DNA from: a virus
Direction: 5' to 3' (one strand)
DNA length: 25,269 nucleotides
Virus record (IMG/VR): IMGVR_UViG_3300032229_000772
Location: 1-25,269 of that record
Within the stretch, counting starts at the first letter, position 1. Every line of letters starts with the position of its first letter. The notes under the pieces were generated by a model that had not been told where the DNA came from, did no database searches, and saw only the letters and a list, made by a program, of their open reading frames with translations. The position numbers and the translations under genes are program-made. Positions 1 through 7,187 of this stretch are shown one piece after another.

Positions 1-370
1 AATTATCTTTGATGATTGCGGCTTTGGGTAACCAAAAATCGTGGAATTCTTCGTGTTCAAGTACTTTACCCCAAATGTGAAATGCTTTTTCTGTATCACA
101 CAATAGTTTTTCAACCCATACTTTATCGGGGATTACGGTATATAATTTATCGTCTGCCAACTTCTTTGCGAAGTATGCGTCTAGTATAACCCACTTCTTT
201 GCAACCTTTGGTTGGTTGTTATGGTTATTGATAATGTACTCAGATTGGCTTCTTGTTGGGTAGAACCTTTTATTTAATTGAGACTTCCTTTTTAGTTCAA
301 GTAAATAATTGTTTCCTCCTTCATAAGATTCCAATAGTGATAATGCTTTCGATTCTAGACTTACATCCAT
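1..370 (-). CDS. Unrecognised phage protein, N-terminal 123 residues (runs off left edge)
   Basis: An open frame on the minus strand starts at an ATG (complement of 368-370) and stays open to the window edge, so the C-terminus is missing. The visible part starts MDVSLESKALSLLES. It is rich in Lys and aromatic residues and contains the segments WVILDAYFAKKLADD and FHDFWLPKAAI. I see no signal peptide, membrane segment or nucleotide-binding motif in this stretch. The gene is divergent from the neck-like gene at 446, with 75 nt between the two starts. Its minus-strand leader lacks both a Shine-Dalgarno sequence and the TATTTATC octamer, so it probably belongs to a different transcription class from the structural genes. 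I do not recognise the family. The complete gene might be an enzyme of DNA metabolism, but the visible part does not show that. The coding call is firm; the function is unknown. Confidence 0.75.
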   Translation of the reverse strand, partial: MDVSLESKALSLLESYEGGNNYLLELKRKSQLNKRFYPTRSQSEYIINNHNNQPKVAKKWVILDAYFAKKLADDKLYTVIPDKVWVEKLLCDTEKAFHIWGKVLEHEEFHDFWLPKAAIIKDN

Positions 371-412
371 CTATAAGAAAAATATTTAATTAAAATATAG
401 TTATAAACTGAG

Positions 413-420
413 TATTTATC
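413..420 (+). promoter_or_regulatory. Candidate late promoter octamer TATTTATC
   Basis: TATTTATC lies 25 nt before the ATG at 446, in the short divergent gap. The same octamer (last base C, T or A) precedes six other genes, all in the structural part of the window. T4-type late promoters consist of a single TATAAATA element read by a phage sigma factor, and this AT-rich octamer resembles that architecture. Its role as a promoter is inferred from recurrence and position. Confidence 0.5.
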
Positions 421-445
421 AATATATAGGAAATCACATAATATA

Positions 446-961
446 ATGGCAGAAAAGTTAGTTCCAATAACAAGATTAGGTAAATTCTTCGGTGCTGAAG
501 ATTATAGTTTAGATATCAGCATGGGAGAAGAATGGTTAATCGGTGATATGAATTTCACCATAGTAGTTTACCGTATTGATAGAAGGAAGACAAAAACTGA
601 TGATGTTTATGGGGAAGTATTGGAAGACGGAATTCAATTCTTGGCACCTGTTGAACTTAAGGGGTTAGTTCAAGTTATGGCACCTTCTAATAAGAACTTA
701 GGTAATTCTAAAATATCTCAAAACGAACCAGGTAATATGAAGTTTTCAATTTATCAAAAAACTTTGGAGGACCTTCAAGTTAATATTTTTGTGGGTGATT
801 ATATTGGATATTATGAGAGTGAAGATAGAGTTAGATATTACACAGTAATTGATGACGGACTTGTTAAGTCAGATAATAAACATACATATGGTGGATACAA
901 ACCTTTCTATAGAACTGTTATTGCTACTTATGTTAGTGAAAACGAATTTAGGGGGATATAA
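446..961 (+). CDS. Neck / head-completion protein candidate (T4 gp14-like)
   Basis: This 171-residue protein has a weak resemblance to the C-terminal part of T4 gp14 neck proteins: a YGE motif near residues 55-57, then a beta-rich stretch, then GDYIGYY near residues 117-123 and a final RTVIATYV strand. Gp14 joins the filled head to the tail together with gp13 and gp15. Order supports the call, since in T4 genes 13, 14 and 15 precede the sheath (18) and tube (19), and here this gene lies two genes before the sheath. It is shorter than T4 gp14 (about 256 residues). The leader is A/T-rich with no Shine-Dalgarno sequence. Its stop codon overlaps the next start by one base (TAATG), which suggests translational coupling. 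The coding call is firm; the neck assignment is an inference. Confidence 0.5.
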   Translation: MAEKLVPITRLGKFFGAEDYSLDISMGEEWLIGDMNFTIVVYRIDRRKTKTDDVYGEVLEDGIQFLAPVELKGLVQVMAPSNKNLGNSKISQNEPGNMKFSIYQKTLEDLQVNIFVGDYIGYYESEDRVRYYTVIDDGLVKSDNKHTYGGYKPFYRTVIATYVSENEFRGI

Positions 962-1122
962 TGAAAATTATTGTTAGGGAAAGTCAACTGACTCGAATCA
1001 TTGAAAAGGTCACCAAGGAGAAAGTCATTTGTGATGAATGTGGTTGGTCTTGGAAATTATCTGAAGGTGGTAAAGACCCTTATATGTGTCATAAATGTGG
1101 ACATGATAATTCTGAAAAATAA
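961..1122 (+). CDS. Small zinc-ribbon protein (53 aa)
   Basis: This is a short gene of 53 residues beginning MKIIVRESQL. It carries two CxxC knuckles, C24-x2-C27 (CDEC) and C43-x2-C46 (CHKC), spaced 15 residues apart, the pattern of a zinc ribbon. A basic, possibly helical N-terminal half (residues 8-22) precedes the ribbon. The ATG overlaps the stop of the upstream neck-like gene by one base and the next gene starts 6 nt downstream, so it sits inside the same unit. A GGGGG tract ends 5 nt before the ATG, one of the few purine-rich leaders here. Small zinc ribbons can bind nucleic acid or protein; which applies cannot be told from the sequence. T4 has no counterpart between genes 14 and 15 that I know of. 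The compact coding arrangement and paired Cys motifs make the gene call good. Confidence 0.75.
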   Translation: MKIIVRESQLTRIIEKVTKEKVICDECGWSWKLSEGGKDPYMCHKCGHDNSEK

Positions 1123-1128
1123 AAAAAG

Positions 1129-2169
1129 ATGCCATTACCAAAACAAGTAAAACCTACATTACCTTTAGTTCCGAAGAAAACTTTATATGCAAGAAGAGAA
1201 CAACTCCTTGAGTATATAAACAAAGATGGAACTTACTTACCTAAATCAGTATTACATGCTGATTTGGATAGGGGTATGTTAGATTTTGTCAAAGAAGATC
1301 TTAAAGTTGTGACCGCTGGAAAAATTATTCCGATGGTTGATATTATAATTACAACACAAAATTGGTCTCAATATGTGGAGACCGCTTTATTCACCAACTT
1401 AGATTTTAATCCTGAACCACCATTCATTACTGTGGTAAGGCAACCTGAAGTTAAATTCGGAACTAATCCGTCTTTACAATATACTATACCCAACAGAAAA
1501 CAATTTTACTACGCGTCTGTACCAACTTGGAATGGTAATGAACAAGGTATGGATATATATACAATCCCACAACCAGTTCCAGTTGATATTAATTACAGTG
1601 TCAAAATCATTTGTAATAGAATGAGAGAACTTAATCAACTCAATAAAATTATAATGCAAAAGTTTTCTTCAAGACAGGCTTACACTTTTATTAAAGGACA
1701 ATACGTTCCAATTATTCTTAATAATATATCTGATGAGTCACAAATGCAACTTGACGCTAGAAAATATTTTATTCAGAATTATGACTTTACTATGTTAGGT
1801 TATTTGATTGATGAGGAGGAATTTGAAGTCAAACCTGCGATTGCTAGAGTTGCCCAAATCATGGAATTGGATACTACCGTATTAAAAAGAAGAAGACCAA
1901 AGTTTCCTGAAAATCCTGATGATTTTTTATCTAATTTTTTGTTCATTGTTGGAAATGATACTTTAAGTGAAATAATAGATTTTCGTGCCAACATGACTTT
2001 ACTCGGAACAACTAATGTTGAAAGTTTTGATGTCTATATAAATGATGATTATTTTGGTAGTGATGTTTCCGAAATTCAAATTACAACGAATGACATTTTG
2101 AGAATTGATGTAATTAAAACCAACAACACTTTGGAATCTGCAATCAAGTTTGAATCTCAGTTGGTTTAG
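1129..2169 (+). CDS. Tail completion / sheath terminator candidate (T4 gp15-like)
   Basis: This 346-residue protein lies just before the tail sheath, the slot of gene 15 in T4-like genomes. Residues about 140-240 resemble the gp15 core: a PVPVDINYSVKIICNRMREL strand-helix segment, then an LNKIIMQKF helix, then a beta hairpin with QNYDFTMLGYLID. In gp15 the matching region reads as a tail-terminator-like fold with a helix followed by paired strands. Gp15 caps the tail tube and sheath and binds the neck. At 346 residues it is longer than T4 gp15 (272). The extra C-terminal 90 or so residues (from about 255) look like a separate small beta domain, FIVGNDTL to the end. The stop overlaps the stop of the convergent minus-strand gene by four bases. 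The coding call is firm; the function is inferred from order and weak resemblance. Confidence 0.5.
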   Translation: MPLPKQVKPTLPLVPKKTLYARREQLLEYINKDGTYLPKSVLHADLDRGMLDFVKEDLKVVTAGKIIPMVDIIITTQNWSQYVETALFTNLDFNPEPPFITVVRQPEVKFGTNPSLQYTIPNRKQFYYASVPTWNGNEQGMDIYTIPQPVPVDINYSVKIICNRMRELNQLNKIIMQKFSSRQAYTFIKGQYVPIILNNISDESQMQLDARKYFIQNYDFTMLGYLIDEEEFEVKPAIARVAQIMELDTTVLKRRRPKFPENPDDFLSNFLFIVGNDTLSEIIDFRANMTLLGTTNVESFDVYINDDYFGSDVSEIQITTNDILRIDVIKTNNTLESAIKFESQLV

Positions 2170-2327
2170 TCCTCACCATAGATGTCTTTCTTTTCTTTAC
2201 ACTTCTCAATTATAAGATTCTCCAAAAACTTATAAATTTTTATCCCACGCTTTTCACAGTATTTTTTTAGTATCTCGTGGGATTCGGGGGATATTTTGAT
2301 ATTCTTTATTTCTTTAGTTGTTTTCAT
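2166..2327 (-). CDS. Small ribbon-helix-helix-like DNA-binding protein (53 aa)
   Basis: An ATG at the complement of 2325-2327 opens a 53-residue frame ending in TAA (complement of 2166-2168). Residues about 6-12 (EIKNIKI) look like a beta strand. They are followed by a helix SPESHEILKKYCEKRG and a second helix IKIYKFLENLIIEKCKEKK. This strand-helix-turn-helix order, the basic charge and the size fit MetJ/Arc-type ribbon-helix-helix repressors, which bind DNA as dimers through the strand. The gene is convergent with and overlaps the gp15-like stop by four bases. It faces away from the sheath promoter region, so its own promoter must lie in 2328-2448. Being the only complete minus-strand gene inside a late plus-strand module suggests a regulatory gene expressed at another time. 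No Shine-Dalgarno sequence precedes the ATG. Confidence 0.65.
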   Translation of the reverse strand: MKTTKEIKNIKISPESHEILKKYCEKRGIKIYKFLENLIIEKCKEKKDIYGED

Positions 2328-2406
2328 GGGCAGAAAAAAGGTAGAATAAATTCATACTCCTTACAAATAGATATTTAAAAGTCAAGTTTTTTCACATAGA
2401 TATGAA

Positions 2407-2414
2407 TATTTATC
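2407..2414 (+). promoter_or_regulatory. Candidate late promoter octamer TATTTATC (sheath gene)
   Basis: TATTTATC lies 34 nt upstream of the sheath ATG at 2449, inside a 121-nt intergenic stretch (2328-2448) that otherwise holds only AT-rich sequence. It is identical to the octamers before the neck-like and tail-tube genes. Promoter function is inferred. Confidence 0.55.
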
Positions 2415-2448
2415 ATTAAAATAAATTTGCTAACAATAATTTTGAACT

Positions 2449-5400
2449 ATGTTTTTTCAAGCAACACAAGTAAATCAAAAGGTATACGTATCACCTGGAG
2501 TATATACGTCTGAAACTGACTTATCATTTGTAGCTCAAAGTGTGGGTGTAACTACATTAGGTTTAGTGGGGGAAACAATTAAAGGTCCCGCATTCGAACC
2601 TATTTTTATCACAAACTACGATGAGTTTCAAGCATATTTTGGGGGGACTGAACCTACAAAATTTATAAACACACAAATCCCTAAGTATGAGGCGGCATAT
2701 ATTGCAAAGTCATACTTACAACAATCTAATCAACTTTTTGTTACAAGAATTTTAGGTTTATCAGGATATGATGCGGGACCATCATGGAGTATTAAAGTAA
2801 CTGCTAATGTTGACCCATTGACCGTAGGACTTAATCCTGCAACTGGCACAACATGGAGTGCAAACTTTACAGGGTCTTCAACTGGAAACACAATAAGTTT
2901 TAACGGTGGACAACTACCTCCGATAGTTCAAGCTTATTATAATAATCAATATAGATTATCAGATGGTAGTACATCGACTTTAGGATTGGATTTTACATCG
3001 GAACTTGTAAATATAGCAGAGACTCCATCTTTATCGGCAAATACCTCAGTTATTTATGGAGCAATTCCTGAAAGTGATTATTATACATTGACCTCAACTT
3101 ATTCAAATGTAATTAATGAGTATGACAGTGATAGTGTAAATTTGGCAACAAACGACTTGTCTTCTGATCTTAACGACCCTTGGTATTATGCAAATTTTGA
3201 TATTACATCAGGTAATGCTTATTCAGGATATTCATTCTTCTATTATGTTTCTACATTAACTACGGGAGCATCTTCAACATTCTCAGGTACAGTATCTGGT
3301 AGTATTTACACTTACTCAGGTACTGCATATCCAGAATATAACAACATGGTTGTTGCAACTCTTCGTTCAAGAGGTATTTCATTGTTCGTAAATAGTACTA
3401 CAAGTGATGACCACGGACCAGTTTATGAAGTAAGTGGTTTAACTGATTTAACTTTAGTTTGTACTAATCAATATTCAGGTGTAACCCAATCACCTTATGA
3501 ATCTTTCTTAATATCAGGTATTACTAAAGATTCTGACACATTCTCTTTTGAAACATCTTTGTCAGCTGCGTCTCCTAAGTATATTACTAAAGTATTAGGT
3601 ATAGACAACTTTGGAAAATCAAGAAACGAAGTACCAGTGTTTGCTGAAGAAGTTTATTCAAATACTTTAAATTACGCTTACAATCAAGGATATATTAGAG
3701 GTTTAAGTTGTGAATTGATTGCATTACCAAATGCGAGAAGTCAAGACCCTCAATCAATTGCTTACAATGTTACACAATACAAATCTCCAAGTACTCCATA
3801 TTTGGTTTCTGAATTGAGAGGTAATAAAGTTTACAACTTGTTTAAATTTATTTCTATCTCTGATGGAAATTCTGCAAACGTAGAGGTAAAAGTTTCTATT
3901 GCTAACTTGTCATTTAATAATATGACATTTGATGTGTTGGTTAGAAACTTCTTTGATACTGATGCTAACCCTGTGGTAATTGAGAAATTTACAAACTGTA
4001 ACATGGACCCTAATTCAAACAATTTCGTTGCTAAGAAAATCGGTTCAAGTGATGGAGAATATGCTTTGATTTCACGTTACATAATGGTCGAATTAGCTGA
4101 CGAAGCTCCAATCGACGCAATTCCTTGTGGATTCTATGGATATACTCAGAGAGAATATTCCTCAGTACTTAACCCTTCACCAGTTCCAATTTTCAAAACT
4201 AAGTATTATTTCCCTGGTGAAGTAATTTACAATCCTCCGTTTGGGGCGACAACAAATGCTACTGAATCTGCAGGTGATATTGTTAGAAGAAGTTATTTAG
4301 GATTTTCTACTCAATTTGGAGTTGACGAGTCATTCTTACAATACAAAGGAACACAAAATCCATTGAATTGGATTGCGTCTCCAGTACCTGTTGATGGTCA
4401 AGCTTGGAATTACTTAAGTAAAGGTTTCCACATGGATTCAGGAGCAACTGTTGTAACAATTTCAAATTCTTTCTTAACTAGTGGACAAACTGCGTTTGAG
4501 TGTGGAGTTGCTGACTTCACAAGAGACCCTGAAACTCAAGAGAACCCTTACTACTTTATCTATTCAAGAAAATATACTATATGTTTCGCTGGTGGTTTTG
4601 ATGGCTGGGACGTTTACAGAGAATTCAGAACAAACCAAGATAGGTTTCAATTGGGAGCAACAGGATTCTTAGCGGGAGCATCAGCTTCACAGAGATACCC
4701 AAATGCTACTGGTGATGGTTTATTCAAGAGAATTGTTGTTCAAAACAATACTCAAGACTTTGCGAATACTGACTACTACGCTTACTTACTAGGTATTTTA
4801 ACATTTTCTAATCCTGAATCTACAAACATCAACGTGTTTGCAACTTCAAGTATAGATTACGTAAATAACTCAAACCTTGTAGAAGAGGCGATTGACATGG
4901 TTCAATTCTCAAGAGCTGACTCAGTGTATATCGCAACAACTCCTGATTATCAAATGTATACACCAGATGCAACAAGTACTTTGGATGTAATTTATCCTCA
5001 AGAAGCTGTTGATAATTTGGACAACACAGGAATTGATTCTAACTACACTGCAACTTACTACCCTTGGATATTGACGAGAGATACTGTTAATAATACTCAA
5101 ATTTACTTACCTCCAACAGGTGAAGTTTGTAGAAACTTAGCATTGACAGATAATATCGCATTCCCTTGGTTCGCTTCAGCGGGTTACACAAGAGGTCTTG
5201 TTAATTCAATTAAAGCAAGAGTTAAACTTACTCAAGAAGATAGAGATACTCTATACCAAGGAAGAATCAACCCTATCGCAACTTTCGCTGATGTGGGAAC
5301 TGTAATTTGGGGTAATAAAACCCTACAAGTTGCGGATACTGCACTTAATAGATTGAACGTTAGAAGATTGTTACTTCAAGCACGTAAGTTGATTTCAGCA

Positions 5401-5658
5401 GTAGCTGTAAGATTGTTGTTCGAACAAAACGACCAAATTGTTAGACAACAATTCTTGGATAGTGTCAATCCTATTTTAGATTCAATTAGAAGAGATAGAG
5501 GTTTATATGACTTCAGAGTAACAGTCTCTTCTTCTCCTGAAGACTTAGATAGAAATACATTAACAGGAAAGATATACCTAAAACCAACGAAAGCTTTAGA
5601 ATTCATAGATATTGAATTCTTCATCACACCGACAGGAGCTTCGTTTGAAAATATCTAA
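2449..5658 (+). CDS. Contractile tail sheath protein (gp18-type), unusually large
   Basis: This 1069-residue sheath subunit polymerises around the tail tube and contracts during infection. The N-terminus (residues about 8-100) has the typical VYVSPGVYTSETDLSF start, then GLVGETIKGPAFEPIFI and an FGG turn. The C-terminal core (about 925-1069) carries NPIATFADVGTVIWGNKTL, then LNRLNVRRLLLQARK, FEQND, a YDFRV strand and the closing FITPTGASFENI, all hallmarks of T4 gp18 and its relatives. T4 gp18 has 659 residues. The excess is mainly a Ser/Thr/Gly/Tyr-rich insertion at about residues 106-385, plus further material in the middle, probably outward-facing domains. The start has an A/T-rich leader without a Shine-Dalgarno sequence. 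A strong terminator begins a few bases after the stop, so sheath mRNA can be made as a single-gene unit from the octamer at 2407. Confidence 0.95.
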   Translation: MFFQATQVNQKVYVSPGVYTSETDLSFVAQSVGVTTLGLVGETIKGPAFEPIFITNYDEFQAYFGGTEPTKFINTQIPKYEAAYIAKSYLQQSNQLFVTRILGLSGYDAGPSWSIKVTANVDPLTVGLNPATGTTWSANFTGSSTGNTISFNGGQLPPIVQAYYNNQYRLSDGSTSTLGLDFTSELVNIAETPSLSANTSVIYGAIPESDYYTLTSTYSNVINEYDSDSVNLATNDLSSDLNDPWYYANFDITSGNAYSGYSFFYYVSTLTTGASSTFSGTVSGSIYTYSGTAYPEYNNMVVATLRSRGISLFVNSTTSDDHGPVYEVSGLTDLTLVCTNQYSGVTQSPYESFLISGITKDSDTFSFETSLSAASPKYITKVLGIDNFGKSRNEVPVFAEEVYSNTLNYAYNQGYIRGLSCELIALPNARSQDPQSIAYNVTQYKSPSTPYLVSELRGNKVYNLFKFISISDGNSANVEVKVSIANLSFNNMTFDVLVRNFFDTDANPVVIEKFTNCNMDPNSNNFVAKKIGSSDGEYALISRYIMVELADEAPIDAIPCGFYGYTQREYSSVLNPSPVPIFKTKYYFPGEVIYNPPFGATTNATESAGDIVRRSYLGFSTQFGVDESFLQYKGTQNPLNWIASPVPVDGQAWNYLSKGFHMDSGATVVTISNSFLTSGQTAFECGVADFTRDPETQENPYYFIYSRKYTICFAGGFDGWDVYREFRTNQDRFQLGATGFLAGASASQRYPNATGDGLFKRIVVQNNTQDFANTDYYAYLLGILTFSNPESTNINVFATSSIDYVNNSNLVEEAIDMVQFSRADSVYIATTPDYQMYTPDATSTLDVIYPQEAVDNLDNTGIDSNYTATYYPWILTRDTVNNTQIYLPPTGEVCRNLALTDNIAFPWFASAGYTRGLVNSIKARVKLTQEDRDTLYQGRINPIATFADVGTVIWGNKTLQVADTALNRLNVRRLLLQARKLISAVAVRLLFEQNDQIVRQQFLDSVNPILDSIRRDRGLYDFRVTVSSSPEDLDRNTLTGKIYLKPTKALEFIDIEFFITPTGASFENI

Positions 5659-5660
5659 AA

Positions 5661-5689
5661 AAAAATAAGGGGGACAATGTCCCCCTTTT
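5661..5689 (+). terminator. Intrinsic terminator after the sheath gene
   Basis: A 9-bp perfect stem AAGGGGGAC / GTCCCCCTT (5667-5675 with 5679-5687) has a 3-nt loop and a T-run at 5686-5689. An A-run precedes it, so it could also act in the opposite direction. It lies 3-31 nt past the sheath stop and only 6 nt before the next start codon, at 5696. Confidence 0.85.
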
Positions 5690-5695
5690 AGCCAA

Positions 5696-6526
5696 ATGAA
5701 AAGACAGTTTACAGAAGGATTCGAAACAGAGGGAACACCTGATTTAAAATATTATGCATTCGATTGGGATGATAATATTGTTCATATGCCAACCAAAATA
5801 ATTCTTAAAGATGTAAATGGAAAAGAGGTTGGAATGTCGACAGACGATTTTGCACAATACAGACATGTAATCGGGCAAGAACCTTTTGGATATGACGGAA
5901 CAACTATTGTAGATTACGCAGACCAACCATTTAGAAACTTTAGAACTCAAGGGGATAAAGATTTTTTGGTCGATGCAATGAGAGCAAGAACAGGTCCAGC
6001 ATTCAATGATTTCAGAGAAGCAATCAATAACGGTTCAATTTTTGCAATTATTACTGCAAGAGGTCATAATCCCGATACAATAAAACAAGCAATTTATAAT
6101 TATATTATAGAAGGATTCGGAGGAATAGATAAAGATGAACTTGTAAAAAATCTTAAAAAATACAGGTCTTTTGCAGGAGAGGGTGAAATGTCTGATGAAG
6201 AACTTATTAAATCTTATTTAGAACTCAACAAATACCATCCTGTCTCTTTCGGAGATGAACAAGGAGCAGTAAATCCTGAGGAAGCTAAAGTAGAGGCGAT
6301 GGAAAATTTTGTTAATTATATTAAAGGAATGGCTGCAGTGCTTAATAAAAGAGCTTTTTTAAAGAAAGATATTGCAAATAAATTTATTCCTAAAAAATTA
6401 TCTATAGGCTTTAGTGATGATGATCCTAAAAACATAGAAGTAATGAAAAAACATTTTGAAAATAAACCAGATAATATAGTAAAGACTTATTCTACTGCTG
6501 GAGGATTTAAGCGGGAAGTTAAATAA
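5696..6526 (+). CDS. HAD-superfamily phosphatase-like protein
   Basis: This 276-residue protein carries the ordered signature motifs of the haloacid dehalogenase superfamily. Motif I is FDWDDN, with the nucleophile D23 and acid/base D25. Motif II is IITARGH, with T120. A lysine pair stands near residues 233-234, and the motif IV acidic cluster is GFSDDDPKN, with D241-D243. The family transfers phosphoryl groups using an aspartyl intermediate and Mg2+. The substrate cannot be read here; nucleotide, polynucleotide 3'-phosphate or protein phosphate are all possible. The cap region (about 40-110) and an inserted acidic helical stretch (about 140-210) are unlike any family I can name. The gene sits between sheath and tube, where T4 has none, directly behind a terminator and without the late octamer. 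It therefore depends on readthrough or on a promoter I cannot see. No Shine-Dalgarno sequence is present. Confidence 0.8.
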   Translation: MKRQFTEGFETEGTPDLKYYAFDWDDNIVHMPTKIILKDVNGKEVGMSTDDFAQYRHVIGQEPFGYDGTTIVDYADQPFRNFRTQGDKDFLVDAMRARTGPAFNDFREAINNGSIFAIITARGHNPDTIKQAIYNYIIEGFGGIDKDELVKNLKKYRSFAGEGEMSDEELIKSYLELNKYHPVSFGDEQGAVNPEEAKVEAMENFVNYIKGMAAVLNKRAFLKKDIANKFIPKKLSIGFSDDDPKNIEVMKKHFENKPDNIVKTYSTAGGFKREVK

Positions 6527-6577
6527 GAATAACCTCATCAAAAAAAAAGTAAATAGAAAAATTTTTGTGAAAGGATA

Positions 6578-6585
6578 TATTTATC
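6578..6585 (+). promoter_or_regulatory. Candidate late promoter octamer TATTTATC (tail tube gene)
   Basis: TATTTATC lies 33 nt upstream of the tail-tube ATG at 6619, almost the same spacing as at the sheath gene (34 nt). It is followed by AATAAATAAC and an A-rich leader. Promoter function is inferred. Confidence 0.55.
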
Positions 6586-6618
6586 AATAAATAACAAAAA
6601 CAAAAAAAATTAAAACAC

Positions 6619-7107
6619 ATGGCTGATTTATTAATGAAAATGCCGGTTCCTTACGAACCAAAACGGCAGAACCGTTTTATCTTAAGGTTTCCATCCTCAC
6701 TTGGTATAAATGAGTGGTTTGTTGAATCGACAGCAAGACCACACATACAAATAGTATCCACTCCGATTCCTTTCTTAAACACTGAAACTTATGTTGCCGG
6801 TAGATTTACATGGCAACCAATTCCAGCAGTTTTCAGAGACCCAATTGGACCTTCAGCGGCACAAGCTCTGATGGAATGGGTTAGACTTCACGCAGAATCT
6901 GTAACTGGTCGTATGGGTTATGCCGCTGGTTACAAAAAAGATGTCGACTTAGAAATGTTGGACCCAACAGGAGTTGTTGTAGAAAAATGGATTCTTTACG
7001 GAACTTTCCTAACAGATGTAAACTTCAATGCTTTAAGTTATGCTCAAGATGGTTTGGCAACAATTTCCACTTCACTTAGAATGGACCGTTGTGTTCTTGT
7101 TTACTAA
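6619..7107 (+). CDS. Tail tube protein (gp19-type)
   Basis: This 162-residue protein forms the hexameric rings of the inner tail tube through which DNA passes. Its length equals that of T4 gp19 (163). Family features are the N-terminal KRQNRFILRFP strand (residues about 14-24), the TPIPFLNTETYVAGRF loop, the WQPIPAVFRDPIGPS segment, the helix ALMEWVRLH, then ESVTGRMGYAAGYKKD and the strand pair DLEMLDPTGVVVEKWILYG. It has no signal peptide or membrane segment, as expected for a cytoplasmic assembly protein. It has its own late-type octamer 33 nt upstream and a terminator-like hairpin downstream (7148-7185), so it can be expressed alone and abundantly, which fits a major virion protein. Confidence 0.93.
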   Translation: MADLLMKMPVPYEPKRQNRFILRFPSSLGINEWFVESTARPHIQIVSTPIPFLNTETYVAGRFTWQPIPAVFRDPIGPSAAQALMEWVRLHAESVTGRMGYAAGYKKDVDLEMLDPTGVVVEKWILYGTFLTDVNFNALSYAQDGLATISTSLRMDRCVLVY

Positions 7108-7119
7108 TTTGAATATTTC

Positions 7120-7127
7120 TATTTATT
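7120..7127 (+). promoter_or_regulatory. Candidate late promoter octamer TATTTATT (upstream of a hairpin)
   Basis: TATTTATT lies 60 nt before the ATG at 7188, the longest gap in the set, because a terminator-like hairpin (7148-7185) lies between. It shares TCTATTTATTAA with the octamer before the gene at 10074. If it is a promoter, the transcript would start just before the hairpin, so the hairpin could attenuate this gene. Confidence 0.4.
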
Positions 7128-7147
7128 AAAAATAACTTTTTTTTATA

Positions 7148-7185
7148 TTTAACCGTAAAGCAATAAACTTTACGGTTAAATTTTT
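7148..7185 (+). terminator. Intrinsic terminator / possible attenuator after the tail tube gene
   Basis: A perfect 13-bp stem TTTAACCGTAAAG / CTTTACGGTTAAA (7148-7160 with 7168-7180) has a 7-nt loop CAATAAA and is followed by TTTTT (7181-7185). The T-run ends only 2 nt before the next ATG (7188), so the hairpin also forms the whole leader of that gene. Confidence 0.85.
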
Positions 7186-7187
7186 AT

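Noticed and set aside
6527-6577. A-rich stretch after the HAD gene as a terminator
   Set aside because: There is a run of A residues but no stem-loop of convincing length followed by a T-run.
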